Assembly: GCF_003352085.1 (NCBI RefSeq) | Contig: NZ_CP025804.1 | Span: 1,736,001-1,800,000, forward strand | Direction of reading: 5' to 3' | From: Sulfitobacter sp. SK012 | GTDB taxonomy: Bacteria > Pseudomonadota > Alphaproteobacteria > Rhodobacterales > Rhodobacteraceae | DNA length: 64,000 bases | Part shown: positions 37,136 through 45,185 of the stretch, one piece after another | How positions within the stretch are numbered: position 1 is the stretch's first letter | How the letters are laid out: every line of letters begins with the position of its first letter | Notes under the pieces: generated by a model | Told to the model about the DNA's origin: nothing | Seen by the model: only the letters and a program-made list of their open reading frames with translations | Database searches by the model: none | Translations under genes and position numbers: made by a program

Positions 37136-37169
37136 CGCCCCCTGCGGGATGGGTTGTCCGCAGGAGGCG
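37136..37169 (+). terminator. hairpin after the DegT aminotransferase gene
   Basis: A 12-bp stem CGCCCCCTGCGG / CCGCAGGAGGCG with one mismatch and a ten-base loop lies about 40 bases after the stop. It has no T-run but is stable enough to be a terminator separating this unit from the leucine operon. Confidence 0.6.
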
Positions 37170-37222
37170 TCTCTCGTGCGGGCTCTCGTCGTGCGACGCA
37201 GGCGTTGAGACAAAGCATGTTC

Positions 37223-37269
37223 TTGACCGGTTGAAGTGGTTTGTATATCTATTGAACAACTGTTCAATA
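37223..37269 (+). promoter_or_regulatory. ivd promoter with overlapping palindromic operator
   Basis: A sigma70-like promoter is visible: -35 TTGACC (37223-37228), a 17-base spacer and -10 TATCTA (37246-37251). Overlapping the -10 and the expected start is a 20-base palindrome with perfect 9-bp arms (TATTGAACA, AC, TGTTCAATA; 37250-37269). A repressor bound here would block the promoter. TetR-family regulators of acyl-CoA and branched-chain metabolism bind palindromes of this type, but no regulator gene is adjacent. Confidence 0.65.
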
Positions 37270-37299
37270 ACTTGATCCACGATTCCGAAGGGGAAAATA

Positions 37300-38463
37300 A
37301 TGTTCAACGCCACCATGCAGTTTGACCTGGGCGAAGATGTGAATGCGCTGCGCGAGTTGGTGCACCGTTGGGCGCAAGAGCGGGTCAAGCCGATGGCTAA
37401 AGATATCGACCTCAAGAATGATTTCCCTGCCGAGCTATGGCGCGAGATGGGCGATCTTGGCTTGTTGGGTATGACGGTCGAGGAAGAGTTCGGCGGCACT
37501 GGCATGGGCTATTTGGCGCATACTGTCGCTGTAGAAGAGGTGGCGCGGGCATCGGCTTCGGTGTCGTTGTCTTATGGGGCGCATTCAAACCTTTGCGTTA
37601 ACCAAATCCGTTTGAATGGATCAAACGAACAGCGTCGCAAATACCTGCCGGGGCTATGCTCTGGTGAGCATGTTGGCGCGCTTGCGATGTCGGAGGCGGG
37701 GGCCGGATCGGACGTCGTGTCGATGAAGCTGCGCGCCGAAAAGCGGAACGACCACTACCGGCTGTCTGGCAATAAATACTGGATCACCAACGGATGTGAC
37801 GCCGATACACTGGTGGTTTATGCCAAAACCGACCCAGAGGCTGGCAGCAAGGGGATGACAGCGTTCCTTATCGAGAAGTCGATGAAGGGTTTCACGACGT
37901 CCTCGCATTTCGACAAGTTGGGGATGCGTGGATCAAACACCGCAGAGCTGATTTTTGACGATTGCGAAGTGCCGTTCGAGAACGTTCTTGGCGAAGAGGG
38001 GCGCGGCGTGCGCGTCCTGATGTCGGGCCTGGATTATGAGCGCGTTGTGTTGTCGGGGATTGGCCTGGGCATCATTGCGGCCTGTCTGGATGAGATCATG
38101 CCTTACATGGCAGAACGCAAACAGTTCGGTCAGCCGGTCGGTTCCTTCCAACTGATGCAAGGCAAGATGGCGGATATGTACACGGCGATGAATTCTGCGC
38201 GCGCCTATGTCTACGAGGTTGCAAAGTCTTGCGATCGTGGCGAAGTCACGCGGGCGGATGCCGCTGCGTGCTGTCTCTATGCGTCCGAGCAGGCGATGGT
38301 GCAGGCGCATCAAGCGGTTCAGGCGATGGGCGGTGCGGGTTATTTGTCGGACAATCCAGTTGGTCGGATTTTTCGCGACGCTAAGTTGATGGAGATCGGG
38401 GCGGGTACATCTGAAATCCGCCGCATGCTTATCGGTCGCGAGATGATGGGAGCGATGGCGTGA
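37300..38463 (+). CDS. ivd: isovaleryl-CoA dehydrogenase
   Basis: FAD-dependent oxidation of isovaleryl-CoA to 3-methylcrotonyl-CoA in leucine breakdown. The 387-residue protein shows acyl-CoA dehydrogenase signatures ALAMSEAGAGSDVVSMKLRA and QAMGGAGYLSDNPVGRIFRD. The catalytic Glu lies in LDYERVVLSG (about E247), the position used by isovaleryl-CoA dehydrogenases, which separates it from short-chain enzymes whose Glu is near the C-terminus. GGGG precedes the ATG. It is the first gene of the leucine (liu) operon and is preceded by the palindromic promoter. Confidence 0.95.
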   Translation: MFNATMQFDLGEDVNALRELVHRWAQERVKPMAKDIDLKNDFPAELWREMGDLGLLGMTVEEEFGGTGMGYLAHTVAVEEVARASASVSLSYGAHSNLCVNQIRLNGSNEQRRKYLPGLCSGEHVGALAMSEAGAGSDVVSMKLRAEKRNDHYRLSGNKYWITNGCDADTLVVYAKTDPEAGSKGMTAFLIEKSMKGFTTSSHFDKLGMRGSNTAELIFDDCEVPFENVLGEEGRGVRVLMSGLDYERVVLSGIGLGIIAACLDEIMPYMAERKQFGQPVGSFQLMQGKMADMYTAMNSARAYVYEVAKSCDRGEVTRADAAACCLYASEQAMVQAHQAVQAMGGAGYLSDNPVGRIFRDAKLMEIGAGTSEIRRMLIGREMMGAMA

Positions 38464-38518
38464 CGCCATGCCTCTTCATTCGATGCGGCCTTAAAACCTG
38501 CGAGGATGTGCGCGCGAG

Positions 38519-40036
38519 ATGATTTTACCGGGTTTGGACAGCGAAGGCCGATGGGCCGTGCCGGACCGATTGAACATGGCTGCGCAATGCTTGGCCCAAC
38601 CGGCAGATGCGGTTGCGATCATCGATTTAACCGGGGATGTGCGGCGCGAAATCACCTATGCAGCCTTGGGCGAGATGGTGGACGGTCTGGCGCGCGCGCT
38701 GCTTGAGCGGGTGGTTGCCGGTGACCGTGTTGGCGTACTTCTGAGCCAGAGCCCCTGGTGCGCGGCGGCGCATCTTGCGATCTGGAAAATCGGTGGCATT
38801 TCGGTGCCGCTGTTCAAGCTATTCAAGCACGATGCATTGGCCAGCCGTGTTGGTGATGCGGGCGTGCAATTGGTGCTGACAGATGACGAAGGTGCCGCGT
38901 TACTGGGTGATTTGGCTGAGCCCTTGCTGGCGGATCAATCAGCGCAGAATGGTGCGCCAGTCGATTTTGCCGATACAGCGGCCGACGATCCTGCCGTGCT
39001 GATCTACACCTCTGGCACCACCGGCAGTCCAAAAGGGGCGCTGCATGGCCACCGGGTGCTGACCGGTCATTTGCCCGGGGTCACAATCAGCCATGATCAC
39101 CTAGGCCAGACCGGCGATTGCCTGTGGACGCCTGCGGATTGGGCGTGGATCGGAGGGCTGTTTGATGTGGCCATGCCGGGGCTCGCGCTGGGGGTGCCGG
39201 TGGTAGCTGCACGGATGGCAAAATTCGATCCGGCGGGCTGTGCGCGGATCATTGAGCTGGGTGGGGTGCGCAACGTGTTCTTTCCACCCACGGCATTGCG
39301 GATGCTCAAAGCTGCGGGGGCCGAGATCAGCGGTTTGCGTTCGGTTGCCAGTGGGGGGGAACCACTGGGACCCGAGATGCTCAGCTGGGGTCGGCAAGCC
39401 TTTGGGTTAGATATCAACGAATTTTACGGTCAAACTGAATGCAACATGGTCGCCAGCAGTTGCGGCGCTGAATTTCCCGCGCGGCCCGGCTGCATCGGGC
39501 ACGCGGTGCCGGGGCATGAGATCGCTGTTCTGGACGCAAAAGGCGTCCCAACAACGGACGAAGGCGACGTGGCGATCAAACGCGGTTCGGCCTCTATGAT
39601 GCTGGGCTATTGGCAGCGCCCAAAGGAGACGGCGGCGAAGTTTCGGGGCGCGTGGATGCTGACTGGGGATCGCGGTGTCTGGGAGGGCGATTTCCTGCGC
39701 TTTGTGGGCCGGGAAGATGATGTGATTACGTCGTCTGGATACCGCATTGGTCCAGCCGAGATTGAGGATTGCTTGCTGACCCACCCTGCAGTCGCGACTG
39801 TGGGTGTTGTGGGTAAACCCGATGCGTTGCGGACCGAGGTGGTGAAGGCCTTCGTCGTGCTTAAGTCGGGGGAAAATGTGGATGCCAAGACGCTGCAGGA
39901 CTGGGTCAAAGACCGGCTTGCAAGCTATTCATACCCTCGGGAAATCACTTTTTTGGATGCCCTGCCGATGACCGTGACAGGTAAGGTGATCCGGCGCGAG
40001 TTGAAGGCAATGGCCGTGGCGGAGGGAGCCTCATGA
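38519..40036 (+). CDS. AMP-forming acyl-CoA synthetase
   Basis: A 505-residue member of the ANL adenylate-forming family, making an acyl-CoA from an acid, ATP and CoA. The phosphate-binding loop is IYTSGTTGSPKGALHG. The A5 region appears as EFYGQTECNMV, the hinge as TGDRGVWEGDFLRFVGREDD, and the final lysine loop as TVTGKVIRREL. Its place directly after ivd suggests activation of isovalerate, 3-methylcrotonate, acetoacetate or another branched-chain acid, but ANL sequences alone do not fix the substrate. The ATG is 55 bases after ivd. Its stop overlaps the start of a 97-codon frame. Confidence 0.88.
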   Translation: MILPGLDSEGRWAVPDRLNMAAQCLAQPADAVAIIDLTGDVRREITYAALGEMVDGLARALLERVVAGDRVGVLLSQSPWCAAAHLAIWKIGGISVPLFKLFKHDALASRVGDAGVQLVLTDDEGAALLGDLAEPLLADQSAQNGAPVDFADTAADDPAVLIYTSGTTGSPKGALHGHRVLTGHLPGVTISHDHLGQTGDCLWTPADWAWIGGLFDVAMPGLALGVPVVAARMAKFDPAGCARIIELGGVRNVFFPPTALRMLKAAGAEISGLRSVASGGEPLGPEMLSWGRQAFGLDINEFYGQTECNMVASSCGAEFPARPGCIGHAVPGHEIAVLDAKGVPTTDEGDVAIKRGSASMMLGYWQRPKETAAKFRGAWMLTGDRGVWEGDFLRFVGREDDVITSSGYRIGPAEIEDCLLTHPAVATVGVVGKPDALRTEVVKAFVVLKSGENVDAKTLQDWVKDRLASYSYPREITFLDALPMTVTGKVIRRELKAMAVAEGAS

Positions 40037-40326
40037 ATGCAATGGCATGCCGCGACGCCGATCTCAGCGGTCCTGACTGTCATGTGGGTAAAACGCACAC
40101 GCCCCCTGTAAATACCCGCCAAGACGGCTCCTCTCGTTGCGATATCTCCGATGTGCGCTTGCGGGCGCTCGGGTCGACCTTTGTGATCGTGCTCGCTGTT
40201 GTTGTCTTGCGCGCGTTTAATGTCCTAGCTTTTCAGCCTGTCGCCGTGGTCCTTCGGGCATGTAGCGCGATAGGCTTTCATGCACCCCACGTAAGCCCTT
40301 GTTATATTTTGGAGAAAGCACAATGA
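40033..40326 (+). CDS. possible small membrane protein (97 codons) bridging to mccB
   Basis: This frame starts with ATGA overlapping the acyl-CoA synthetase stop and ends with a TGA overlapping the mccB ATG, again ATGA, so it is coupled at both ends. The deduced peptide has a Cys/Arg-rich first half and a hydrophobic segment ([20 protein letters not shown], about residues 49-68). No family is recognised. Its composition is less regular than its neighbours', and mccB has its own ribosome site inside it, so it may be a chance open frame across a 286-base gap. Confidence 0.33.
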   Translation: MNAMACRDADLSGPDCHVGKTHTPPVNTRQDGSSRCDISDVRLRALGSTFVIVLAVVVLRAFNVLAFQPVAVVLRACSAIGFHAPHVSPCYILEKAQ

Positions 40327-41927
40327 AGCTTCAGTCACAGGCATTGCCTTCTTCGGAACAGTTCAAAGCCAACAAGGCGGCCCATCTCGAGGCGCTGGCG
40401 CAAATTGGGGACGTGGCAAATGCGGCCTCTTTGGGTGGCGGTGAAAAATCCCGTGCACGCCATATCAGCCGAGGCAAGATGTTGCCGCGTGAGCGGGTGG
40501 CGAACTTGCTGGATCCCGGCAGCCCGTTTCTGGAAATCGGGGCGGTCGCTGCACATGGGCTTTATGGCGGGGCCGCACCTTGCGCTGGTGTGATTGCGGG
40601 GGTTGGTCAGGTGCAAGGCCAAGAGGTGATGGTGGTCTGTAATGACGCGACGGTGAAGGGGGGGACATATTACCCCATGACCGTCAAAAAACACCTGCGC
40701 GCCCAAGAGATTGCAGAGGAAAACCAACTGCCTTGCATCTATTTGGTCGACAGCGGTGGCGCGAACCTGCCCAATCAGGATGAGGTGTTTCCCGACCGCG
40801 ATCATTTTGGCCGGATTTTCTATAACCAAGCACGGATGAGCGCTAAGGGTATTCCGCAGATTGCTGTGGTGATGGGATCGTGTACCGCAGGGGGTGCCTA
40901 TGTGCCTGCCATGTCGGACGTCACTATTATTGTGAAAGAACAAGGGACTATCTTTTTGGCTGGACCGCCTTTGGTTAAGGCAGCGACAGGTGAGATTGTC
41001 ACCGCAGAGGACCTTGGCGGTGGTGATGTGCATACGCGTCTGTCGGGCGTCGCGGATTATTTGGCAGAAGATGACGCACATGCTTTGGCGCTGGCACGGC
41101 GTGCGGTTGGGCACTTGAACAGGGCCAAACCCAGCACTGTGCAATGGGAAACACCCGAAGAGCCGGCCTATGATCCGTCAGAAATTCTTGGCGTGGTACC
41201 CGCAGATTTGCGCACGCCTTATGACATCCGAGAGGTCATTGCGCGGGTGGTGGACGGCAGCCGGTTTGACGAATTCAAACCGCGCTTTGGCGAGACATTG
41301 GTAACGGGGTTTGCCCATCTCAAGGGCTGTCCGATTGGGATAATCGCCAACAATGGCGTGCTATTTTCGGAATCGGCGCAAAAGGGGGCTCATTTTGTGG
41401 AATTGTGCTCTGCGCGGGGGATACCGTTGGTGTTCTTGCAAAACATCACGGGCTTTATGGTAGGGCGCAAATACGAGAATGAAGGCATCGCGCGACATGG
41501 GGCCAAAATGGTGACGGCGGTGGCTTGCACCAATGTGCCAAAGGTCACGATGCTGGTCGGAGGATCGTTTGGTGCGGGAAATTACGGCATGGCTGGAAGG
41601 GCTTATAGCCCAAGGTTTATGTGGTCGTGGCCTAACTCGCGGATTTCTGTGATGGGCGGCGCGCAAGCGGCGGGGGTGCTGGCGACGGTGAAACGTGACG
41701 CGATTGAGCGCGCCGGTGAGAGTTGGAGTGTCGAGGATGAGGCGGCATTCAAGCAGCCTACGATTGATATGTTCGAAGAACAGAGCCATCCGCTTTATGC
41801 TTCGGCGCGGCTGTGGGATGATGGGATTATTGACCCTCGAAAAAGCCGCGACGTGCTGTTTCTGAGCTTGTCTGCGGCGTTGAACGCGCCAATCGAGGAG
41901 ACGAAATTTGGTGTGTTCCGGATGTGA
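40323..41927 (+). CDS. mccB: methylcrotonoyl-CoA carboxylase beta (carboxyltransferase) subunit
   Basis: Transfers carboxyl from biotin to 3-methylcrotonyl-CoA, giving 3-methylglutaconyl-CoA. The 534-residue protein has the two carboxyltransferase halves: N-half [40 protein letters not shown] and [16 protein letters not shown]-half [40 protein letters not shown] and [20 protein letters not shown]. These residues are typical of MccB and not of propionyl-CoA carboxylase. The start at 40323 has GGAG eight bases before it; an in-frame ATG at 40299 lacks support. Its partner mccA is two genes downstream. Confidence 0.95.
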   Translation: MKLQSQALPSSEQFKANKAAHLEALAQIGDVANAASLGGGEKSRARHISRGKMLPRERVANLLDPGSPFLEIGAVAAHGLYGGAAPCAGVIAGVGQVQGQEVMVVCNDATVKGGTYYPMTVKKHLRAQEIAEENQLPCIYLVDSGGANLPNQDEVFPDRDHFGRIFYNQARMSAKGIPQIAVVMGSCTAGGAYVPAMSDVTIIVKEQGTIFLAGPPLVKAATGEIVTAEDLGGGDVHTRLSGVADYLAEDDAHALALARRAVGHLNRAKPSTVQWETPEEPAYDPSEILGVVPADLRTPYDIREVIARVVDGSRFDEFKPRFGETLVTGFAHLKGCPIGIIANNGVLFSESAQKGAHFVELCSARGIPLVFLQNITGFMVGRKYENEGIARHGAKMVTAVACTNVPKVTMLVGGSFGAGNYGMAGRAYSPRFMWSWPNSRISVMGGAQAAGVLATVKRDAIERAGESWSVEDEAAFKQPTIDMFEEQSHPLYASARLWDDGIIDPRKSRDVLFLSLSAALNAPIEETKFGVFRM

Positions 41928-41935
41928 TTTGCGCG

Positions 41936-41987
41936 GTGCACATTGCGTACACAACCCGTGCACCGGACGTACACCACTGCTGTGCAC
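41936..41987. repeat. phased 11-bp GTRCAC repeat array before the ASCH gene
   Basis: Five copies of GTRCAC begin at 41936, 41947, 41958, 41969 and 41982. The first four are exactly 11 bases apart, the last 13, and they alternate GTGCAC, GTACAC, GTGCAC, GTACAC, GTGCAC. The first three units also end in C. GTGCAC is itself a palindrome, so all the GTGCAC hexamers face the same side of the helix. The array lies in the 75 bases between mccB and the ASCH gene. Confidence 0.75.
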
Positions 41988-42002
41988 GATAGGAGAACTC
42001 GG

Positions 42003-42416
42003 ATGACGTTGGACGAGGCGATGAAGAAATATCCCGGGGCGGCGACATTTTCGTTTGGCGACAGCCCGGCGCTAATCGCGGAGCTGACAGGGTTGGTGCG
42101 CTTGGGGCACAAGCGTGCGACGTGCACAGCGGTGATCGATATTGAAGCGGGGCGTGAAGCCAAGCCGAAGATTGGCCGGCGCGACATTGCCCTTGGGCCA
42201 TACGGAGCCCCGGCGCTTGTTATTGAGACTAAGGAATTGGTCAACACGACCTGGGCGCAGATGACCGAAGAGATGGCACTGGCGGAGGGCGAAGATGAGA
42301 CACTCGAGGGCTGGCGGGCAGGGCACCGGCGCTATTATTCGCGCCAAGGGATTTTCGCTGAGGATATGGCACTGATCTGGGAACGGTTCGACGTGATCGA
42401 GGATTTTGGGGGATGA
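42003..42416 (+). CDS. ASCH-domain protein
   Basis: A 137-residue single-domain ASCH protein, a beta-barrel fold proposed to bind RNA and with some members acting as N4-acetylcytidine amidohydrolases. Family features are TFSFGDSPALIAELTGLVRL, GHKRATCTAVIDIEAGREAK and the segment GRRDIALGPYGAPALVIETK, with the C-terminal WERFDVIEDF. GGAG precedes the ATG at 42003; the frame is open to 41943, but that would run through the repeat array. It sits between mccB and mccA, an unexpected passenger in a leucine operon, and its role there is unknown. Confidence 0.85.
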   Translation: MTLDEAMKKYPGAATFSFGDSPALIAELTGLVRLGHKRATCTAVIDIEAGREAKPKIGRRDIALGPYGAPALVIETKELVNTTWAQMTEEMALAEGEDETLEGWRAGHRRYYSRQGIFAEDMALIWERFDVIEDFGG

Positions 42417-42457
42417 TGCGCGAGAGAAACGCGCGCATGCATTAGAATTCGATTTAT

Positions 42458-42499
42458 ATGATGAAGATGAAGCAAGGTGATGGGATGAAGAATGTTTGA
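42458..42499 (+). CDS. possible 13-codon leader frame overlapping the mccA start
   Basis: ATG at 42458 opens MMKMKQGDGMKNV and stops with TGA at 42497-42499, overlapping the mccA start by eight bases. It contains several ATG codons in a Met/Lys-rich run. It could couple translation into mccA, which otherwise has a poor ribosome site (GGTGATGGGATGAAG). The frame is very short and may be accidental. Confidence 0.25.
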   Translation: MMKMKQGDGMKNV

Positions 42500-44438
42500 T
42501 ACGATCCTGATTGCGAACCGCGGCGAGATAGCTTGCCGGGTGATGGAAACGGCCCAAGCGATGGGTGTGCGCTGTATTGCGGTTTATTCGGACGCGGATA
42601 CCGCGGCCAAGCATGTCGCCATGGCGGATCACGCTGTTCATATCGGTGGATCGACCCCGGCGCAAAGCTACCTCAGGGGGGATGTGATCATTCAAGCGGC
42701 GTTGGACACGGGCGCGAAGGCCATCCATCCGGGCTATGGCTTTTTGAGTGAAAACCCAGATTTTGTGGATGCGGTTGCGGCAGCGGGGCTGACGTTTATT
42801 GGACCGAGTGCATCTGCCATTCGCGCGATGGGTCTTAAGGATGCGGCTAAGGCGTTGATGGTTGAGGCGGGCGTGCCTGTTGTGCCGGGATATCACGGGG
42901 CGGATCAGAACGATGCGCTGTTGGCAGATGAGGCCGGCAAAATCGGCTATCCGGTCTTGATCAAGGCGGTTGCGGGCGGCGGCGGTAAAGGCATGCGGCT
43001 GGTTGAGGAAGCCGCGGAATTTCAGGCCGCATTGGACAGCGCGCGTTCAGAAGCAAAGACGGCTTTTGGCAATTCTGATGTGCTGGTTGAGAAATTTGTG
43101 ACCCAACCCCGCCATATTGAGGTGCAGGTATTTGGCGACGGCTCAAACGCGGTGCATCTGTTTGAGCGCGATTGTTCGTTGCAGCGACGCCATCAAAAGG
43201 TGATCGAAGAAGCGCCTGCTCCGGGCATGACGCAAGACATGCGCACAGCCATGGGCAAAGCGGCAGTGCGCGCGGCGGAAGCCATTGGATATAGCGGCGC
43301 AGGTACGGTCGAATTTATCGTTGATGGCTCTGACGGATTGCGATCTGACGGGTTCTTTTTCATGGAGATGAACACGCGTTTGCAGGTGGAGCATCCTGTA
43401 ACAGAGGCCATTACTGGTGTTGATCTGGTAGAATGGCAGTTGCGGGTGGCCGCGGGTGAAGCCCTGCCTGCACAACAAGAAGAGTTGAGCATCAGCGGTC
43501 ACTCCTTTGAGGCGCGGCTTTATGCGGAGGACGTGGCAAAGGGTTTCTTGCCCGCCACTGGGACGCTGACGCATTTGTTGTTTCCGAAAGGCTGCCGCGC
43601 TGATAGTGGCGTGCGGGCCGGCGATGTGATCAGCCCGTTTTATGATCCGATGATTGCCAAAGTGATCGTGCACGGACCCACCCGCGCGGTCGCCCTTGCG
43701 CGGCTGCGTCAGGCGCTGGCGGGCACACAGGTTGCGGGGACGGTCACCAATCTGGCCTTTCTAAGCGCGCTGGCAGGGCATGCGGGCTTTGGCCGGGGCG
43801 AGGTGGATACCGGGCTGATTGGACGCGATATTGACACTTTGACAGCGGTCCCTGAAGTGGCTCCGCGCCACGTAGCGCTGGCTGGAATGGCGGCACTGGG
43901 TCTTTTGGAAACAGGCGCGCAGGCGGGGTTTACGCTTTGGGCACCCCTTGAGCGGCAGGTGATGCTTCGGTGGGATGGTGAGGACCACCTGATCAAGGTG
44001 GCGGTACGTGGACCGGATGCACAGGATTGGCAGATCGGGGATGTGCTGGTTGAGGCGCGGCGCTTGGGCGGCGTTTGGCGGATTGGGGATATCTTTGCAG
44101 CCCCGGTGAGCCAGTCGGGTGGCGTAGTGACAGTGTTTGATCATGCCGGTTTGATCTTTGACGTGGTTGATCCCTTGGACCGTGCGGCGGGTACGCAAGG
44201 GGACGGAAACCTTATTGAGGCACCGATGCCAGGGCTGGTGCGGATGATGGATGCAAAGGTCGGGCAGGTGGTGTCAAAGGGCGACAGGCTTGCCGTGTTG
44301 GAGGCGATGAAGATGGAGCATTCGTTGCTTGCTGCGCGCGACGGGGTGGTGGCTGAAGTGCTGGCGGCCCCCGGCGATCAGGTTGAAGCGGGTGCTGCGC
44401 TTGTTCGGCTGGAAGCGGAAGTGGAGGTGGCCGCTTGA
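42492..44438 (+). CDS. mccA: methylcrotonoyl-CoA carboxylase alpha (biotin-containing) subunit
   Basis: Biotin carboxylase and biotin carrier subunit of methylcrotonoyl-CoA carboxylase, 648 residues. Biotin carboxylase domain: ILIANRGEIACRVMETAQAM, HPGYGFLSENPDFVDAV, the ATP loop AVAGGGGKGMRLVEEAAEF and RDCSLQRRHQKVIEEAPAPG. The C-terminal biotinyl domain carries the Lys in VLEAMKMEHSLLA, about 35 residues from the end. Together with MccB it carboxylates 3-methylcrotonyl-CoA. The gst gene starts at a TTG within its stop codon context, so translation is coupled. Confidence 0.95.
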   Translation: MFDTILIANRGEIACRVMETAQAMGVRCIAVYSDADTAAKHVAMADHAVHIGGSTPAQSYLRGDVIIQAALDTGAKAIHPGYGFLSENPDFVDAVAAAGLTFIGPSASAIRAMGLKDAAKALMVEAGVPVVPGYHGADQNDALLADEAGKIGYPVLIKAVAGGGGKGMRLVEEAAEFQAALDSARSEAKTAFGNSDVLVEKFVTQPRHIEVQVFGDGSNAVHLFERDCSLQRRHQKVIEEAPAPGMTQDMRTAMGKAAVRAAEAIGYSGAGTVEFIVDGSDGLRSDGFFFMEMNTRLQVEHPVTEAITGVDLVEWQLRVAAGEALPAQQEELSISGHSFEARLYAEDVAKGFLPATGTLTHLLFPKGCRADSGVRAGDVISPFYDPMIAKVIVHGPTRAVALARLRQALAGTQVAGTVTNLAFLSALAGHAGFGRGEVDTGLIGRDIDTLTAVPEVAPRHVALAGMAALGLLETGAQAGFTLWAPLERQVMLRWDGEDHLIKVAVRGPDAQDWQIGDVLVEARRLGGVWRIGDIFAAPVSQSGGVVTVFDHAGLIFDVVDPLDRAAGTQGDGNLIEAPMPGLVRMMDAKVGQVVSKGDRLAVLEAMKMEHSLLAARDGVVAEVLAAPGDQVEAGAALVRLEAEVEVAA

Positions 44439-45106
44439 TTACGCTCCATCACTGCCCGCAAACACGGTCCATGCGCACACTTTGGTTGCTGCATGAATTG
44501 GACGTGCCGTTCCAGTTGCGCAGCTATCCGTTTGACCAAACATTGCGCAGTCCCGAGTTTTTGAGCCTAAGCCCCGCAGGCCGGGTGCCTGCGCTGGAGA
44601 TCGAAGGCGAGCGGATGTTTGAAACCGGGGCCATCACCGAATTTTTATGTGAGAAGTTCAGCACGGATCGATTGGGCCGCAATGCACGCAGCCCCGACCG
44701 GATGGCATGGCTGGTTTGGGTGCATTTTGCTGAAACCATCAGCCAGCATATCGCAGCCTTGACCCAACAGCACATCATGCTGCGCGAGGATTGGATGCGC
44801 AGCCCCACAGTGATGAAGTTAGAGGCCGCGCGGCTGACCAAATGCTACGTCGCACTTGAGGCCAGATTAAGCACACCCGTCGAGCGGCGCGATTACCTTC
44901 TGACCAGCGGCTTTTCTGCGGCGGATATTTCCGTTGGGCAAGCGGTCTACATGGCGCAATACTTTGCTAAGATTGATGAATTTCCCGCAGTGGCAGATTG
45001 GTACGAGCGTATTTCCGAGCGGCCAAGCTTTGCCAAGTCACTGCCACAGGGCGGTGGAATCTATGCGCGTGAATTTTATCCCCCCTGGCCGACAGAAGCG
45101 CGCTAG
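44435..45106 (+). CDS. glutathione S-transferase
   Basis: A 223-residue GST: thioredoxin-fold N-domain beginning MITLHHCPQTRSMRTLWLLH (candidate Ser in QTRSMR), the loop PAGRVPALEIEG and GAITEFLCEKFS, then a helical C-domain with YLLTSGFSAADISVGQAVYM. The start is TTG, overlapping the mccA stop by four bases. In this operon it may protect against electrophilic enoyl-CoA intermediates, but this is inference. A 48-base frame and mvaB follow. Confidence 0.86.
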   Translation: MITLHHCPQTRSMRTLWLLHELDVPFQLRSYPFDQTLRSPEFLSLSPAGRVPALEIEGERMFETGAITEFLCEKFSTDRLGRNARSPDRMAWLVWVHFAETISQHIAALTQQHIMLREDWMRSPTVMKLEAARLTKCYVALEARLSTPVERRDYLLTSGFSAADISVGQAVYMAQYFAKIDEFPAVADWYERISERPSFAKSLPQGGGIYAREFYPPWPTEAR

Positions 45107-45137
45107 GGTGGGTGAATACCAACTGAGAGGGACAGCA

Positions 45138-45185
45138 ATGCGGTACGAAAAATTCAAATTTAAAGACCGGGTGGGCATGCGATGA
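45138..45185 (+). CDS. 15-codon frame coupled to mvaB
   Basis: ATG at 45138, with GAGAGGG six bases ahead, opens MRYEKFKFKDRVGMR and ends TGA at 45183-45185, overlapping the mvaB ATG (ATGA). The good ribosome site and coupling make translation likely. It may serve to deliver ribosomes to mvaB, which has no clear site of its own; the Lys/Phe-rich sequence is not known to me as a functional peptide. Confidence 0.4.
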   Translation: MRYEKFKFKDRVGMR

